Of a stretch of 64,000 bases of DNA, positions 17,095 through 26,038 are shown piece after piece. The stretch covers positions 186,001 to 250,000 of the forward strand of contig NZ_RXOE01000008.1 in assembly GCF_003965815.1 (NCBI RefSeq). Reading direction: 5' to 3'. Below the pieces are notes generated by a model. The model was not told where the DNA came from and searched no databases. It worked only from the letters and a program-made list of their open reading frames with translations. The stretch comes from Variovorax gossypii. Its GTDB lineage: Bacteria > Pseudomonadota > Gammaproteobacteria > Burkholderiales > Burkholderiaceae_C. Numbering within the stretch: position 1 is the stretch's first letter; every line of letters begins with the position of its first letter. The position numbers and the translations under genes are program-made.

Positions 17095-18180
17095 TTATCT
17101 CAGGTCGTCGGCGATGACCTTGACGATGCGCTCGGCATTGGCCGAGGTTTCGGGCGCGCCGGCTTCGTTGAGCACCGACACCGTGGTGGCTTCGCCCTGG
17201 CCCTTGACCGAGATGCGGAACTTCGCAGGCGCCTCGGTCTTGCTCGAGCCACCGAACAGCTTGCCGAAGAAGCCGGGTTCCTTCTTGTCGGGGTTCGGCG
17301 GCACGTAGCGCACGTAGTAGAGGCCGGCGCTGCGGTCGCGGTCTTCCACGGTGAAGCCGGTGCGGTCGAGCGCGAGGCCGACGCGGCGCCATGCGCGGTC
17401 GAAGCCTTCGCTGATCTGCACGACCGGCTGGTTGCCGACCTTGGAGATGGTCGCGGTCTTGGGCGTCGCGGTGGTCGCGGCCAGGATCTTCGACTGCTCC
17501 TGCGACACGCCGAGCTTGACCATCAGGCGACGGAGGAATTCGGTCTCGAGTTCAGGATCGCTCGGGCGGGGCTGCCACACGGTCTGGTCCTGGCGGGAGT
17601 TGTTGTAGACCTCCTGCATGCCGCGGTGGCTGATGAAGATCTCGGTGCCGGTACCGGTGGTGCTGCGCTCCAGGCGGGTGCGGAAGCGGTCGAGTTCGCC
17701 GGTCGAGTAGACCGAGTCGACCAGCTTGCCCAGAGTGCCGCGGATGATGTCCTGCGGCAGCTTGGCGCGGTTCTCGGCCCAGTCGGTTTCCATGATGCCC
17801 AGGTTGCGCTGGTCGGTGGTCAGCAGGAAGCCGTTTTCCTGCCAGAAGTCCTTCACCGGATCCCAGAGCTGGTCGGGGGTGCGGTTGACGACGATCCAGC
17901 GCTGCGTGCCCGAGCGCTCCATGCGCACGTCGCCGATGTTGGCCACCGCGGTGGGGATGCCGGGGGCGTTGGCGATGCCTGCCTGGTAGGAGTTGGCCGT
18001 CACGGCGCCGCCGGGGATGGCGTAGCGGTTGTCGCGCGAAAGCTGGGAGAGATCTGGTGGGACTTCGAGCGTCGGGGCCTTGCCTGCGCTCTTGTAGTCG
18101 ATCTTGTCGCTCTCGAGGACGGAGCAGGCGGCGAGGCTGGCAACGAGGGCCAGCAGTGCAAGTCGCGAAATGTTCTTCAA
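17095..18180 (-). CDS. bamC: Outer membrane assembly lipoprotein BamC
   Basis: A 361-residue lipoprotein: the signal peptide ends at lipobox LVASLAAC and the mature chain starts CSVLESDKIDYKSAGKAPT, the BamC N-terminal signature that binds BamD. Two helix-grip domains follow (about residues 85-210 and 240-350), with WVVNRTPDQLWDPVKDFW and FDRAWRRVGLALDRTGFTVE. It is part of the beta-barrel assembly machine at the periplasmic face of the outer membrane. An AAGGAA sequence precedes the start. dapA lies upstream, as in E. coli. Confidence 0.93.
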   Translation of the reverse strand: MKNISRLALLALVASLAACSVLESDKIDYKSAGKAPTLEVPPDLSQLSRDNRYAIPGGAVTANSYQAGIANAPGIPTAVANIGDVRMERSGTQRWIVVNRTPDQLWDPVKDFWQENGFLLTTDQRNLGIMETDWAENRAKLPQDIIRGTLGKLVDSVYSTGELDRFRTRLERSTTGTGTEIFISHRGMQEVYNNSRQDQTVWQPRPSDPELETEFLRRLMVKLGVSQEQSKILAATTATPKTATISKVGNQPVVQISEGFDRAWRRVGLALDRTGFTVEDRDRSAGLYYVRYVPPNPDKKEPGFFGKLFGGSSKTEAPAKFRISVKGQGEATTVSVLNEAGAPETSANAERIVKVIADDLR

Positions 18181-18324
18181 CGTCGTCTTCCTTGTTGGAA
18201 TGGTTCGGTCAATCTAGGGGCCGCAGTGCCCGCCGCCATCTCTGAGCGCGGTTCGGGCAAAAGGTTGCTTAACCTTGCTGCGGCCAGGGGAAAGGCGGGT
18301 CCGGGACGTGCTGGAGAGGAGTGC

Positions 18325-19215
18325 TCAGCCCTTCAGCAGGCCGGTGGCGCGCAGGGCGCCTTCGACCGCGGGGCGGCTCGCTTCGCCGAGTTCGGTGAGC
18401 GGCAGGCGCAGCGCGCCGCCGCACAGGCCGAGCCGTGCCATCGCCCACTTCAGCGGGATCGGATTGGGCTCGACGAACAGGTTGCGATGCAGCGGCATGA
18501 GCTCGAACTGGAGTTCCATGGCGCGCTTCACGTCGCCCGCCAGCGCTGCCACGCACAGCTCGTGCATCTTGCGCGGCGCGATGTTGGCCGTGACGCTGAT
18601 GTTGCCCTGGCCGCCGCAGAGCATGAGCGCGACCGCGGTCGGGTCGTCGCCGGAATAGACGGCGAAGTTCTTCGGCACTTCGCGGATGAGCCACTGGGCC
18701 CGCTCGATGTTGCCGGTGGCTTCCTTGATGCCGATGATGCCGGGCACCTGTGCCAGGCGCAGCACGGTGTCGTGCGCCATATCGGCGACGGTGCGGCCGG
18801 GCACGTTGTAGAGCACGATGGGCAGGTCGCCCACGGCTTCGGCGATGGCCTTGAAGTGCTGGTACTGGCCTTCCTGCGTGGGCTTGTTGTAGTACGGCAC
18901 GACCTGGAGCTGGGAGTCGGCGCCGACGCCCTTGGCGAACTTGGCGAGCTCGATGGCTTCCTTGGTGGAATTCGCGCCGCAGCCGGCCATCACGGGCACG
19001 CGGCCCTTGGCCTGCTCGACCGAGACACGGATGATTTCGCAGTGCTCCTCGACATCGACCGTCGGCGACTCGCCGGTGGTGCCGACTACGCCCAGGCAGT
19101 CGGTGCCTTCTTCGATGTGCCAGTCGATGAGTCGCCGCAGGGCGGGGTAGTCGACACTGCCGTCGTCGTGCATCGGCGTGACGAGCGCGACGATGCTGCC
19201 TGTCAGTTGCTCCAA
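18325..19215 (-). CDS. dapA: 4-hydroxy-tetrahydrodipicolinate synthase
   Basis: A 296-residue DapA, which condenses pyruvate and aspartate semialdehyde in lysine/diaminopimelate synthesis. Key features are the GTTGESPTV loop, the tyrosine in VLYNVPGRTVADM, and the Schiff-base lysine in IIGIKEATGNIERA. The start codon is TTG (for EQLTGSIVALVTPM); no ATG or GTG fits, and AAAGAG lies upstream. The alternative start would remove the first beta strand. It is the first gene of the dapA-bamC group. Confidence 0.96.
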   Translation of the reverse strand: MEQLTGSIVALVTPMHDDGSVDYPALRRLIDWHIEEGTDCLGVVGTTGESPTVDVEEHCEIIRVSVEQAKGRVPVMAGCGANSTKEAIELAKFAKGVGADSQLQVVPYYNKPTQEGQYQHFKAIAEAVGDLPIVLYNVPGRTVADMAHDTVLRLAQVPGIIGIKEATGNIERAQWLIREVPKNFAVYSGDDPTAVALMLCGGQGNISVTANIAPRKMHELCVAALAGDVKRAMELQFELMPLHRNLFVEPNPIPLKWAMARLGLCGGALRLPLTELGEASRPAVEGALRATGLLKG

Positions 19216-19293
19216 GGGGAATCTCTTTGTCGGTGGACGAAAGCGCCGATTCTACTTACTCCGGCGCCCCGCCAGACAGCGGCCCCGGGCCCC

Positions 19294-19863
19294 TTAGTTT
19301 CCCTTAAGGAAGTGGCGCGCCGGCAGCCCGGAGCCGGCCACGGCCGGGCGGACGGCGGCGATGCGCTGCACGAATCGTTCCGGCTGCGCGATGAAGCCGT
19401 CCTCGTACGCCACCACGCGCATTCCGGCGCAGGCCGCCAGCAGCTCGCCCGGTTGCAGCAGGAAGTCGGGCCGCGAGGGCTTGCCGACGGTTTCGTTGCC
19501 CGCGGCGAAGGTCTCGTAGAGCAGCACGCCGCTTGGCGCGACCGCGGCCACGATGTCGGCCATGCGCGGCCGCCACAGGTAGTTGGTGACGATCACGGCC
19601 CCGAAGGCCTGGCCGGTGAAGGGCCATGGGCCCGATTCGATGTCGGCCTCGACGACCTTGCCGAACGCGCCGGCAGCCTCGACGGCTTCAGGAGACCGGT
19701 CGACACCGGTGACCGCGTGCCCGCGTCCGGCGAGCCACTTCATGTGCCGCCCGCCGCCGCAGGCCACGTCCAGCACGCCGGCTTCGGGGGCGAGCAGGTG
19801 CGACCAGCGGACGATCCACTCGGAAGGGGTTCTCAGGCCGTGCACTGGCGCTATTTCTTTCAT
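19294..19863 (-). CDS. SAM-dependent methyltransferase (TehB-like, substrate unknown)
   Basis: A 189-residue class I methyltransferase. Motif I is GVLDVACGGGRHMKWLAGRG near residue 34, followed by AVTGVDRSPEAVE (the acidic ribose-binding loop), and VIVTNYLWRP as motif IV. Small cytoplasmic methyltransferases of this type often act on small molecules, but nothing in the sequence names the substrate. It shares direction with the small membrane-protein gene just upstream and with dapA downstream. Confidence 0.85.
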   Translation of the reverse strand: MKEIAPVHGLRTPSEWIVRWSHLLAPEAGVLDVACGGGRHMKWLAGRGHAVTGVDRSPEAVEAAGAFGKVVEADIESGPWPFTGQAFGAVIVTNYLWRPRMADIVAAVAPSGVLLYETFAAGNETVGKPSRPDFLLQPGELLAACAGMRVVAYEDGFIAQPERFVQRIAAVRPAVAGSGLPARHFLKGN

Positions 19864-19876
19864 AGCAATCCGAAGC

Positions 19877-20017
19877 TCAGAAGCAGGACCAGATCTGGTC
19901 GACCAGCGTCACGAGGAAGTCGGGGTGCACGTACAGCGCGAACACGCCGCCCAGCACCGCCAGCGCGGCGGCCAGCCAGCCCGCGTGGACGACGTGATGG
20001 CGCATTCGAGGAGTCAT
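19877..20017 (-). CDS. 46-residue single-span membrane protein
   Basis: A short frame (MTPRMRHHVVHAGWLAAALA, then VLGGVFALYVHPDFLVTLVD and QIWSCF). It has a basic, His-rich N-terminus and one hydrophobic helix, with the charge rule predicting the N-terminus inside. A second in-frame ATG at 20005 would give a 42-residue form. It lies 14 bases before the methyltransferase start on the same strand and 28 bases from the MFS stop. The size and composition resemble small helper proteins of transporters or respiratory enzymes. No homologue is recognised. Confidence 0.55.
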   Translation of the reverse strand: MTPRMRHHVVHAGWLAAALAVLGGVFALYVHPDFLVTLVDQIWSCF

Positions 20018-20045
20018 GGCCCCGATTCTTGCGCAACCGGGCCGA

Positions 20046-21275
20046 TCAGACGGTGGCGCCCGCCGGCCGCGGCGAAGGGCGCGAGATCGCGCTTTCCTTC
20101 ACCGGCAGGTTGACCACCGCCGCGAACACGCCCAAGGCGATCGCGATGTACCAGACGATGTCGTAGCTGCCCGTGGTGTCGTACAGGTAGCCGCCCAGCC
20201 ACACGCCCAGGAACGAGCCGACCTGGTGGCTCAGGAACACGAAGCCGCTGAGCATCGACAGATGCGCCACGCCGAAGATGCCCGCCACGATCGCGTTAGT
20301 CGCAGGCACCGTGGAAAGCCACAGGAAGCCCATCGCGGCGGAGAAGAGATACACGCTCATCGGCGAGATGGGCGCCATCAGGAAGAGCGCGATCGACACC
20401 GCCCGCGCGAAATAGATGGCCGCCAGGATCTTCCGCTTGGCCAGCTTCTGCCCCAGCAGCCCCACCGTGTAGGTGCCGAACACGTTGAAGAGCCCGATCA
20501 GCGCCAGCGCATAGCCGGCCACCTCGGCCGGCAGGCTGCGGTCGCGCAGGTAGGTCGGCATGTGGATGCCGATGAAGGCCAGCTGGAAGCCGCAGACGAA
20601 GTAGCCCGCCATCAGCAGGCCGAAGCTCGGGTACCGGAAGGCCTCGCCGACCGCCTGCATCACCGACTGCTCGCGGTGCCCGGCCTGCGCCGCCGTCTTC
20701 GGCTCGCGCAGCCCGAAGGCCAGGGGAACGATCACCAGCGCCAGCACTGCCACCACGGCCAGCGCCGTCTGCCAGCCCAGGTGGCCGATCAGCCGTCCCT
20801 CGATGGGCGCCATCAGGAACTGACCGAAGGAGCCGGCCGCGGCCGCCACGCCCATGGCCCACGAGCGCCGCTCGGCCGGAATCTGCCGCCCGATCACGCC
20901 GTAGATCACCGCGTAGGTCGAGCCCGCCTGCGCCGCGCCGATCAGGATGCCCGCGCTCAGCGTGAAGAGCACCGGCGTCGGCGAATGCGCCATGCCGAAG
21001 AGCCCCAGCGCATAGAGCAGCGAGCCGCCGATCAGCACCCGGAACGCACCGAACCTGTCGGCCAGCATGCCCGCGAACACGCCGAAGATGCCCCAGGAAA
21101 GATTCTGGATAGCCAGCGCGAAGGAAAAGGTCTGCCGGCTCCAGTCCTGCGCCTGAGTGATCGGCTGCAGCCAGAGGCCGAAGCCGTGGCGTATGCCCAT
21201 CGACAGCGTGACGATCATCGCCCCGCAGAAAAGGACTTGCTTGACCGAGAGCGCGGGGGCGGAGGGGGATTGCAT
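20046..21275 (-). CDS. Major facilitator superfamily transporter
   Basis: A 409-residue MFS protein with twelve predicted helices. The N-terminal half has GIRHGFGLWLQPITQAQDWSRQ and the loop 2-3 motif GMLADRFGAFRVLI; helix 5 has AAGSFGQFLMAPIEG. This pattern fits the oxalate/formate antiporter-like or monocarboxylate group, so a small organic acid is the likely substrate. It is divergent from parE and shows no enzyme partner, so the substrate cannot be assigned. Confidence 0.85.
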   Translation of the reverse strand: MQSPSAPALSVKQVLFCGAMIVTLSMGIRHGFGLWLQPITQAQDWSRQTFSFALAIQNLSWGIFGVFAGMLADRFGAFRVLIGGSLLYALGLFGMAHSPTPVLFTLSAGILIGAAQAGSTYAVIYGVIGRQIPAERRSWAMGVAAAAGSFGQFLMAPIEGRLIGHLGWQTALAVVAVLALVIVPLAFGLREPKTAAQAGHREQSVMQAVGEAFRYPSFGLLMAGYFVCGFQLAFIGIHMPTYLRDRSLPAEVAGYALALIGLFNVFGTYTVGLLGQKLAKRKILAAIYFARAVSIALFLMAPISPMSVYLFSAAMGFLWLSTVPATNAIVAGIFGVAHLSMLSGFVFLSHQVGSFLGVWLGGYLYDTTGSYDIVWYIAIALGVFAAVVNLPVKESAISRPSPRPAGATV

Positions 21276-21417
21276 GACTTCGAATGTAACGATTCGCCTG
21301 CTCCGGCAGGTGGCGTGGCGGCCGGAGCCATTGATGATTTATCCGCGGCTTTTCGATGCGCATGTCGCATCAAAGCGCGGCCTGTATGAACATCCAGTTG
21401 TTTTGGCGGCGACTGAC

Positions 21418-21423
21418 TACAAT
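21418..21423 (+). promoter_or_regulatory. Candidate -10 box for a leaderless parE transcript
   Basis: TACAAT ends eight bases before the parE ATG, and the space between (TCGCCCCC) holds no ribosome-binding site. This spacing would place the transcription start at the start codon. Confidence 0.4.
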
Positions 21424-21431
21424 TCGCCCCC

Positions 21432-23429
<1,998 letters not shown>

Positions 23430-23459
23430 TTCCGGCCGGAACATTTCTCACGACAGGGC

Positions 23460-23921
23460 ATGAACGGGCACAAGATCATTTGCGGTTCGCTGGCAGGGGC
23501 TTGCGTTGCTGGAGCGGCAGGACTGCTGCTGGCTCAGCGCGACCCGGTCGGGCAGGCCGCGAACATGTTCTTCGCCGGTGTCTGCATCCTGCTGGCATTC
23601 GTGTTCGTCTGGATGGGTTGGTGGGATGACGCGGTGAACGACAACGCCGAGCCCGGCAGGATCGAGCGCGTTGTCGCCACCACATGGCTCTGGATGCGCC
23701 GCGTTCTTTGCTGGAGTGCCGCGCTGGTCTTCCTGGGGATGGCCGTGTCGATGATCCTCAATGGCGTCGTACTCGAGCACATGCCCGTCTTCCTCATCGT
23801 TCTTGCATTGGGCGGCATGTCGCTCTGGGTCGGGCTGAAGGGTGGCGGCCAGGTTCAAAGCATGGGTGACGATGCCGCAGTCCACGCCGAGCGCCGCAAG
23901 CGCTACGGCTGGTGGTTCTGA
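23460..23921 (+). CDS. Membrane protein of unknown function
   Basis: A 153-residue protein with four predicted helices: IICGSLAGACVAGAAGLLLA, ANMFFAGVCILLAFVFVWMG, WMRRVLCWSAALVFLGMAVS and MPVFLIVLALGGMSLWVGLK. A polar loop with DDAVNDNAEPGR lies between the second and third. The C-terminal tail (HAERRKRYGWWF) is basic and aromatic. I do not recognise a family. It is 30 bases after parE and 19 before the lytic transglycosylase gene. Confidence 0.7.
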   Translation: MNGHKIICGSLAGACVAGAAGLLLAQRDPVGQAANMFFAGVCILLAFVFVWMGWWDDAVNDNAEPGRIERVVATTWLWMRRVLCWSAALVFLGMAVSMILNGVVLEHMPVFLIVLALGGMSLWVGLKGGGQVQSMGDDAAVHAERRKRYGWWF

Positions 23922-23940
23922 GCACAGGCCCCGCATCGCC

Positions 23941-24846
23941 ATGAAACGCTGGTTCCGTCCGTTCATGCTGTGCGCAGCCCTCGTGCTGTCGCTGCAGGGC
24001 GCGCACGCCGCCGACATCTACGGCTACATCGACAGCAAGGGCAACGCGCACTTCGCCTCCGAGAAGATCGACGAGCGCTACCAGATCTTCTTCCGCGGCG
24101 GACAGAGCTTCGACACCGCCAAAGGCATCTCCCCGCTGGGCCGTGGTGCCGGCAGGCTCGACGGCAAGGTGCCGGCCGCCTCGCAGAGCCTGCTTGCCAT
24201 GTTCGAGGCCTCGCCCAGCTACAAGATCGCCAAGTCGGCGCTGCGCGATGCGTCGAACAAGCACGACATCGACTACGAGCTGCTGCAGGCGCTGGTCGCC
24301 ACCGAGTCGGGCTTCGACGCGCAGGCTGTCTCGCCCAAGGGCGCGATGGGGCTGATGCAGCTGATGCCCGCTACCGCGCAGCGCTACGGCGTGTCGGCGG
24401 ACAAGCGCGCGACCATCGAGAAGAAGCTGTTCGACCCGCGCATCAACATCGCCGCCGGATCGCGCTACCTGCGTGACCTGATCGCGATGTTCCCGGGACA
24501 GATCGAGCTCGCGCTGGCCGCCTACAACGCGGGCGAGGGCGCGGTGCAGCGCGCGGGCAACAAGATCCCGAACTACAAGGAAACTCAGAACTACGTGCAG
24601 ACCGTGCTGCAGCTGTATGCGTACCTGAAGCCCTCCGTTGCTGCGGGTGGCGGCGTTGCGCGCGGCGGCGGCAAGGCGCCCGGGCGTATCCGCATGGAGT
24701 TGACGGTGCCGCAGGGCGGCGCGCTCGGCCGAGGCAACATGCCTTCAGACGCGCCGCGCAGCATGCCGACCATGCCCGACATACCCGAGCCGTCGGCGGT
24801 GCCCACAGGCGCGGCTGATGCACCACCGGGCACGCCGTTGTCCTGA
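23941..24846 (+). CDS. Lytic murein transglycosylase (SLT domain) with N-terminal DUF4124-like region
   Basis: A 301-residue secreted enzyme that cleaves peptidoglycan glycan strands. A signal peptide (ending GAHAAD) is followed by YGYIDSKGNAHFASEKID, a DUF4124-like segment. The SLT domain follows with the catalytic glutamate in LVATESGFDAQAVSPKGAMG, LMQLMPATAQRYGV and LAAYNAGEGAVQRAG. A Pro/Gly-rich C-terminal tail of about 60 residues ends the protein. I chose the ATG at 23941 because it gives the signal peptide; the frame upstream overlaps the previous gene. Confidence 0.93.
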   Translation: MKRWFRPFMLCAALVLSLQGAHAADIYGYIDSKGNAHFASEKIDERYQIFFRGGQSFDTAKGISPLGRGAGRLDGKVPAASQSLLAMFEASPSYKIAKSALRDASNKHDIDYELLQALVATESGFDAQAVSPKGAMGLMQLMPATAQRYGVSADKRATIEKKLFDPRINIAAGSRYLRDLIAMFPGQIELALAAYNAGEGAVQRAGNKIPNYKETQNYVQTVLQLYAYLKPSVAAGGGVARGGGKAPGRIRMELTVPQGGALGRGNMPSDAPRSMPTMPDIPEPSAVPTGAADAPPGTPLS

Positions 24847-24869
24847 TCGACCGGAGTAGGGAGGAGACC

Positions 24870-25991
24870 ATGCACCGTCGAAGCTTCGTTCTCGCGACCG
24901 CCGCCGGCATGGTGGCGGGCACGGCGCGTGCGCAGCATCCGGCCACGCACGACACGCTGCCGGCCGTGCCCTCGTCGGCCGAGCCCTATGCGCGACTGCA
25001 GGGCGGCGTGCCGCACCACATGACGCCCGAGCAGGAGGCGCAGCGCTTCACCGAGAGTTCCGCGCCGCCCGGTCCGCAGGGCCGCTGGGAGCCGCGCGCG
25101 GCACTTCCGATCCCGCGCAGCGAGATGGCCTGGGCCACCGCCGCGATGGGCCGCATGCACGTGGTCGGCGGGTACGGCGAAGGCAAGGTCAATCGCGACT
25201 ACCACCACATCTACGACCCGAAGGCCGACCGCTGGCTCGACGGCGCGCCATTGCCGCGAGGCGCCAACCACGTGGCGGTGACGGCCGACGGCGGCCGCGT
25301 CTATGCGCTTGGCGGCTTCGTCGAGCAGAACCGGCGCTCGGACACCAACGCCTACGTCTACGACATCGCCGCCAACCGCTGGAGCGCCATCGCGCCGCTG
25401 CCGCGCCCGCGTGGCGCCGCCGCCGCCGTGATGCTCGACGGCGCGCTGCACCTGATCGGCGGCGCTTCGGAGCCCGCGGCGGAGCGCGCGAGCGTCGGCT
25501 GGCACGAGGTCTACGACCCCAAGGCCGACCGCTGGTCGGCACGCAAGCCGCTGCCCGGCGCGCGCGACCATGTGGGCTGCGTGTCGCACGGCGGGCAGAT
25601 CCACGTGATCGGCGGGCGTTTCAACACCTTCGAATACAACACCGACCTGCACCACGTCTATCTGCCCGCGCGCGACACCTGGGAGCTGCGCTCGCCGCTG
25701 CCCACCGCGCGCTCGGGCCACGGGCTCGTGGTGTATCGCGGCCGCTTCTTCGCCATGGGCGGGGAGGGCGGCATCCTCGTCAGCGGCGTGCCGCGCCAGG
25801 CGAAGGTGTTCGGCCAGATGGAAAGCTACAACCCCGTCGACGACACCTGGCAGCGACACGCCCCGATGACCACGCCGCGCCACGCCGTGGGCGCGGCCGT
25901 CATCGGCGACTGGATCTACGTCGCCGGCGGCGGCGCGGTGCTCGGCGGCGCCGTGCAGTCCGCCGTCCACGAAGCCTTTACCCTGGGCTGA
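24870..25991 (+). CDS. Exported kelch-repeat beta-propeller protein
   Basis: A 373-residue protein with an N-terminal export signal (MHRRSFVLATAAGMVAGTARA; the RR at 3-4 is Tat-like but lacks the full motif). At least five kelch repeats run from about residue 88 to the end, each with a GG pair and spaced Tyr/Trp: RMHVVGGYG, RVYALGGFVE, ALHLIGGASE, QIHVIGGRFN, RFFAMGGEGG and WIYVAGGGAV. Propellers of this type bind partners or sugars (N-acetylneuraminate epimerase is a relative). The role is unknown. AGGGAGGAG precedes the start. It sits between the transglycosylase gene and parC. Confidence 0.88.
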   Translation: MHRRSFVLATAAGMVAGTARAQHPATHDTLPAVPSSAEPYARLQGGVPHHMTPEQEAQRFTESSAPPGPQGRWEPRAALPIPRSEMAWATAAMGRMHVVGGYGEGKVNRDYHHIYDPKADRWLDGAPLPRGANHVAVTADGGRVYALGGFVEQNRRSDTNAYVYDIAANRWSAIAPLPRPRGAAAAVMLDGALHLIGGASEPAAERASVGWHEVYDPKADRWSARKPLPGARDHVGCVSHGGQIHVIGGRFNTFEYNTDLHHVYLPARDTWELRSPLPTARSGHGLVVYRGRFFAMGGEGGILVSGVPRQAKVFGQMESYNPVDDTWQRHAPMTTPRHAVGAAVIGDWIYVAGGGAVLGGAVQSAVHEAFTLG

Positions 25992-26038
25992 GCGCGCAGC
26001 CTGCAGCCACAACAACAGTTTTTCTCACCAGCTCTTTC

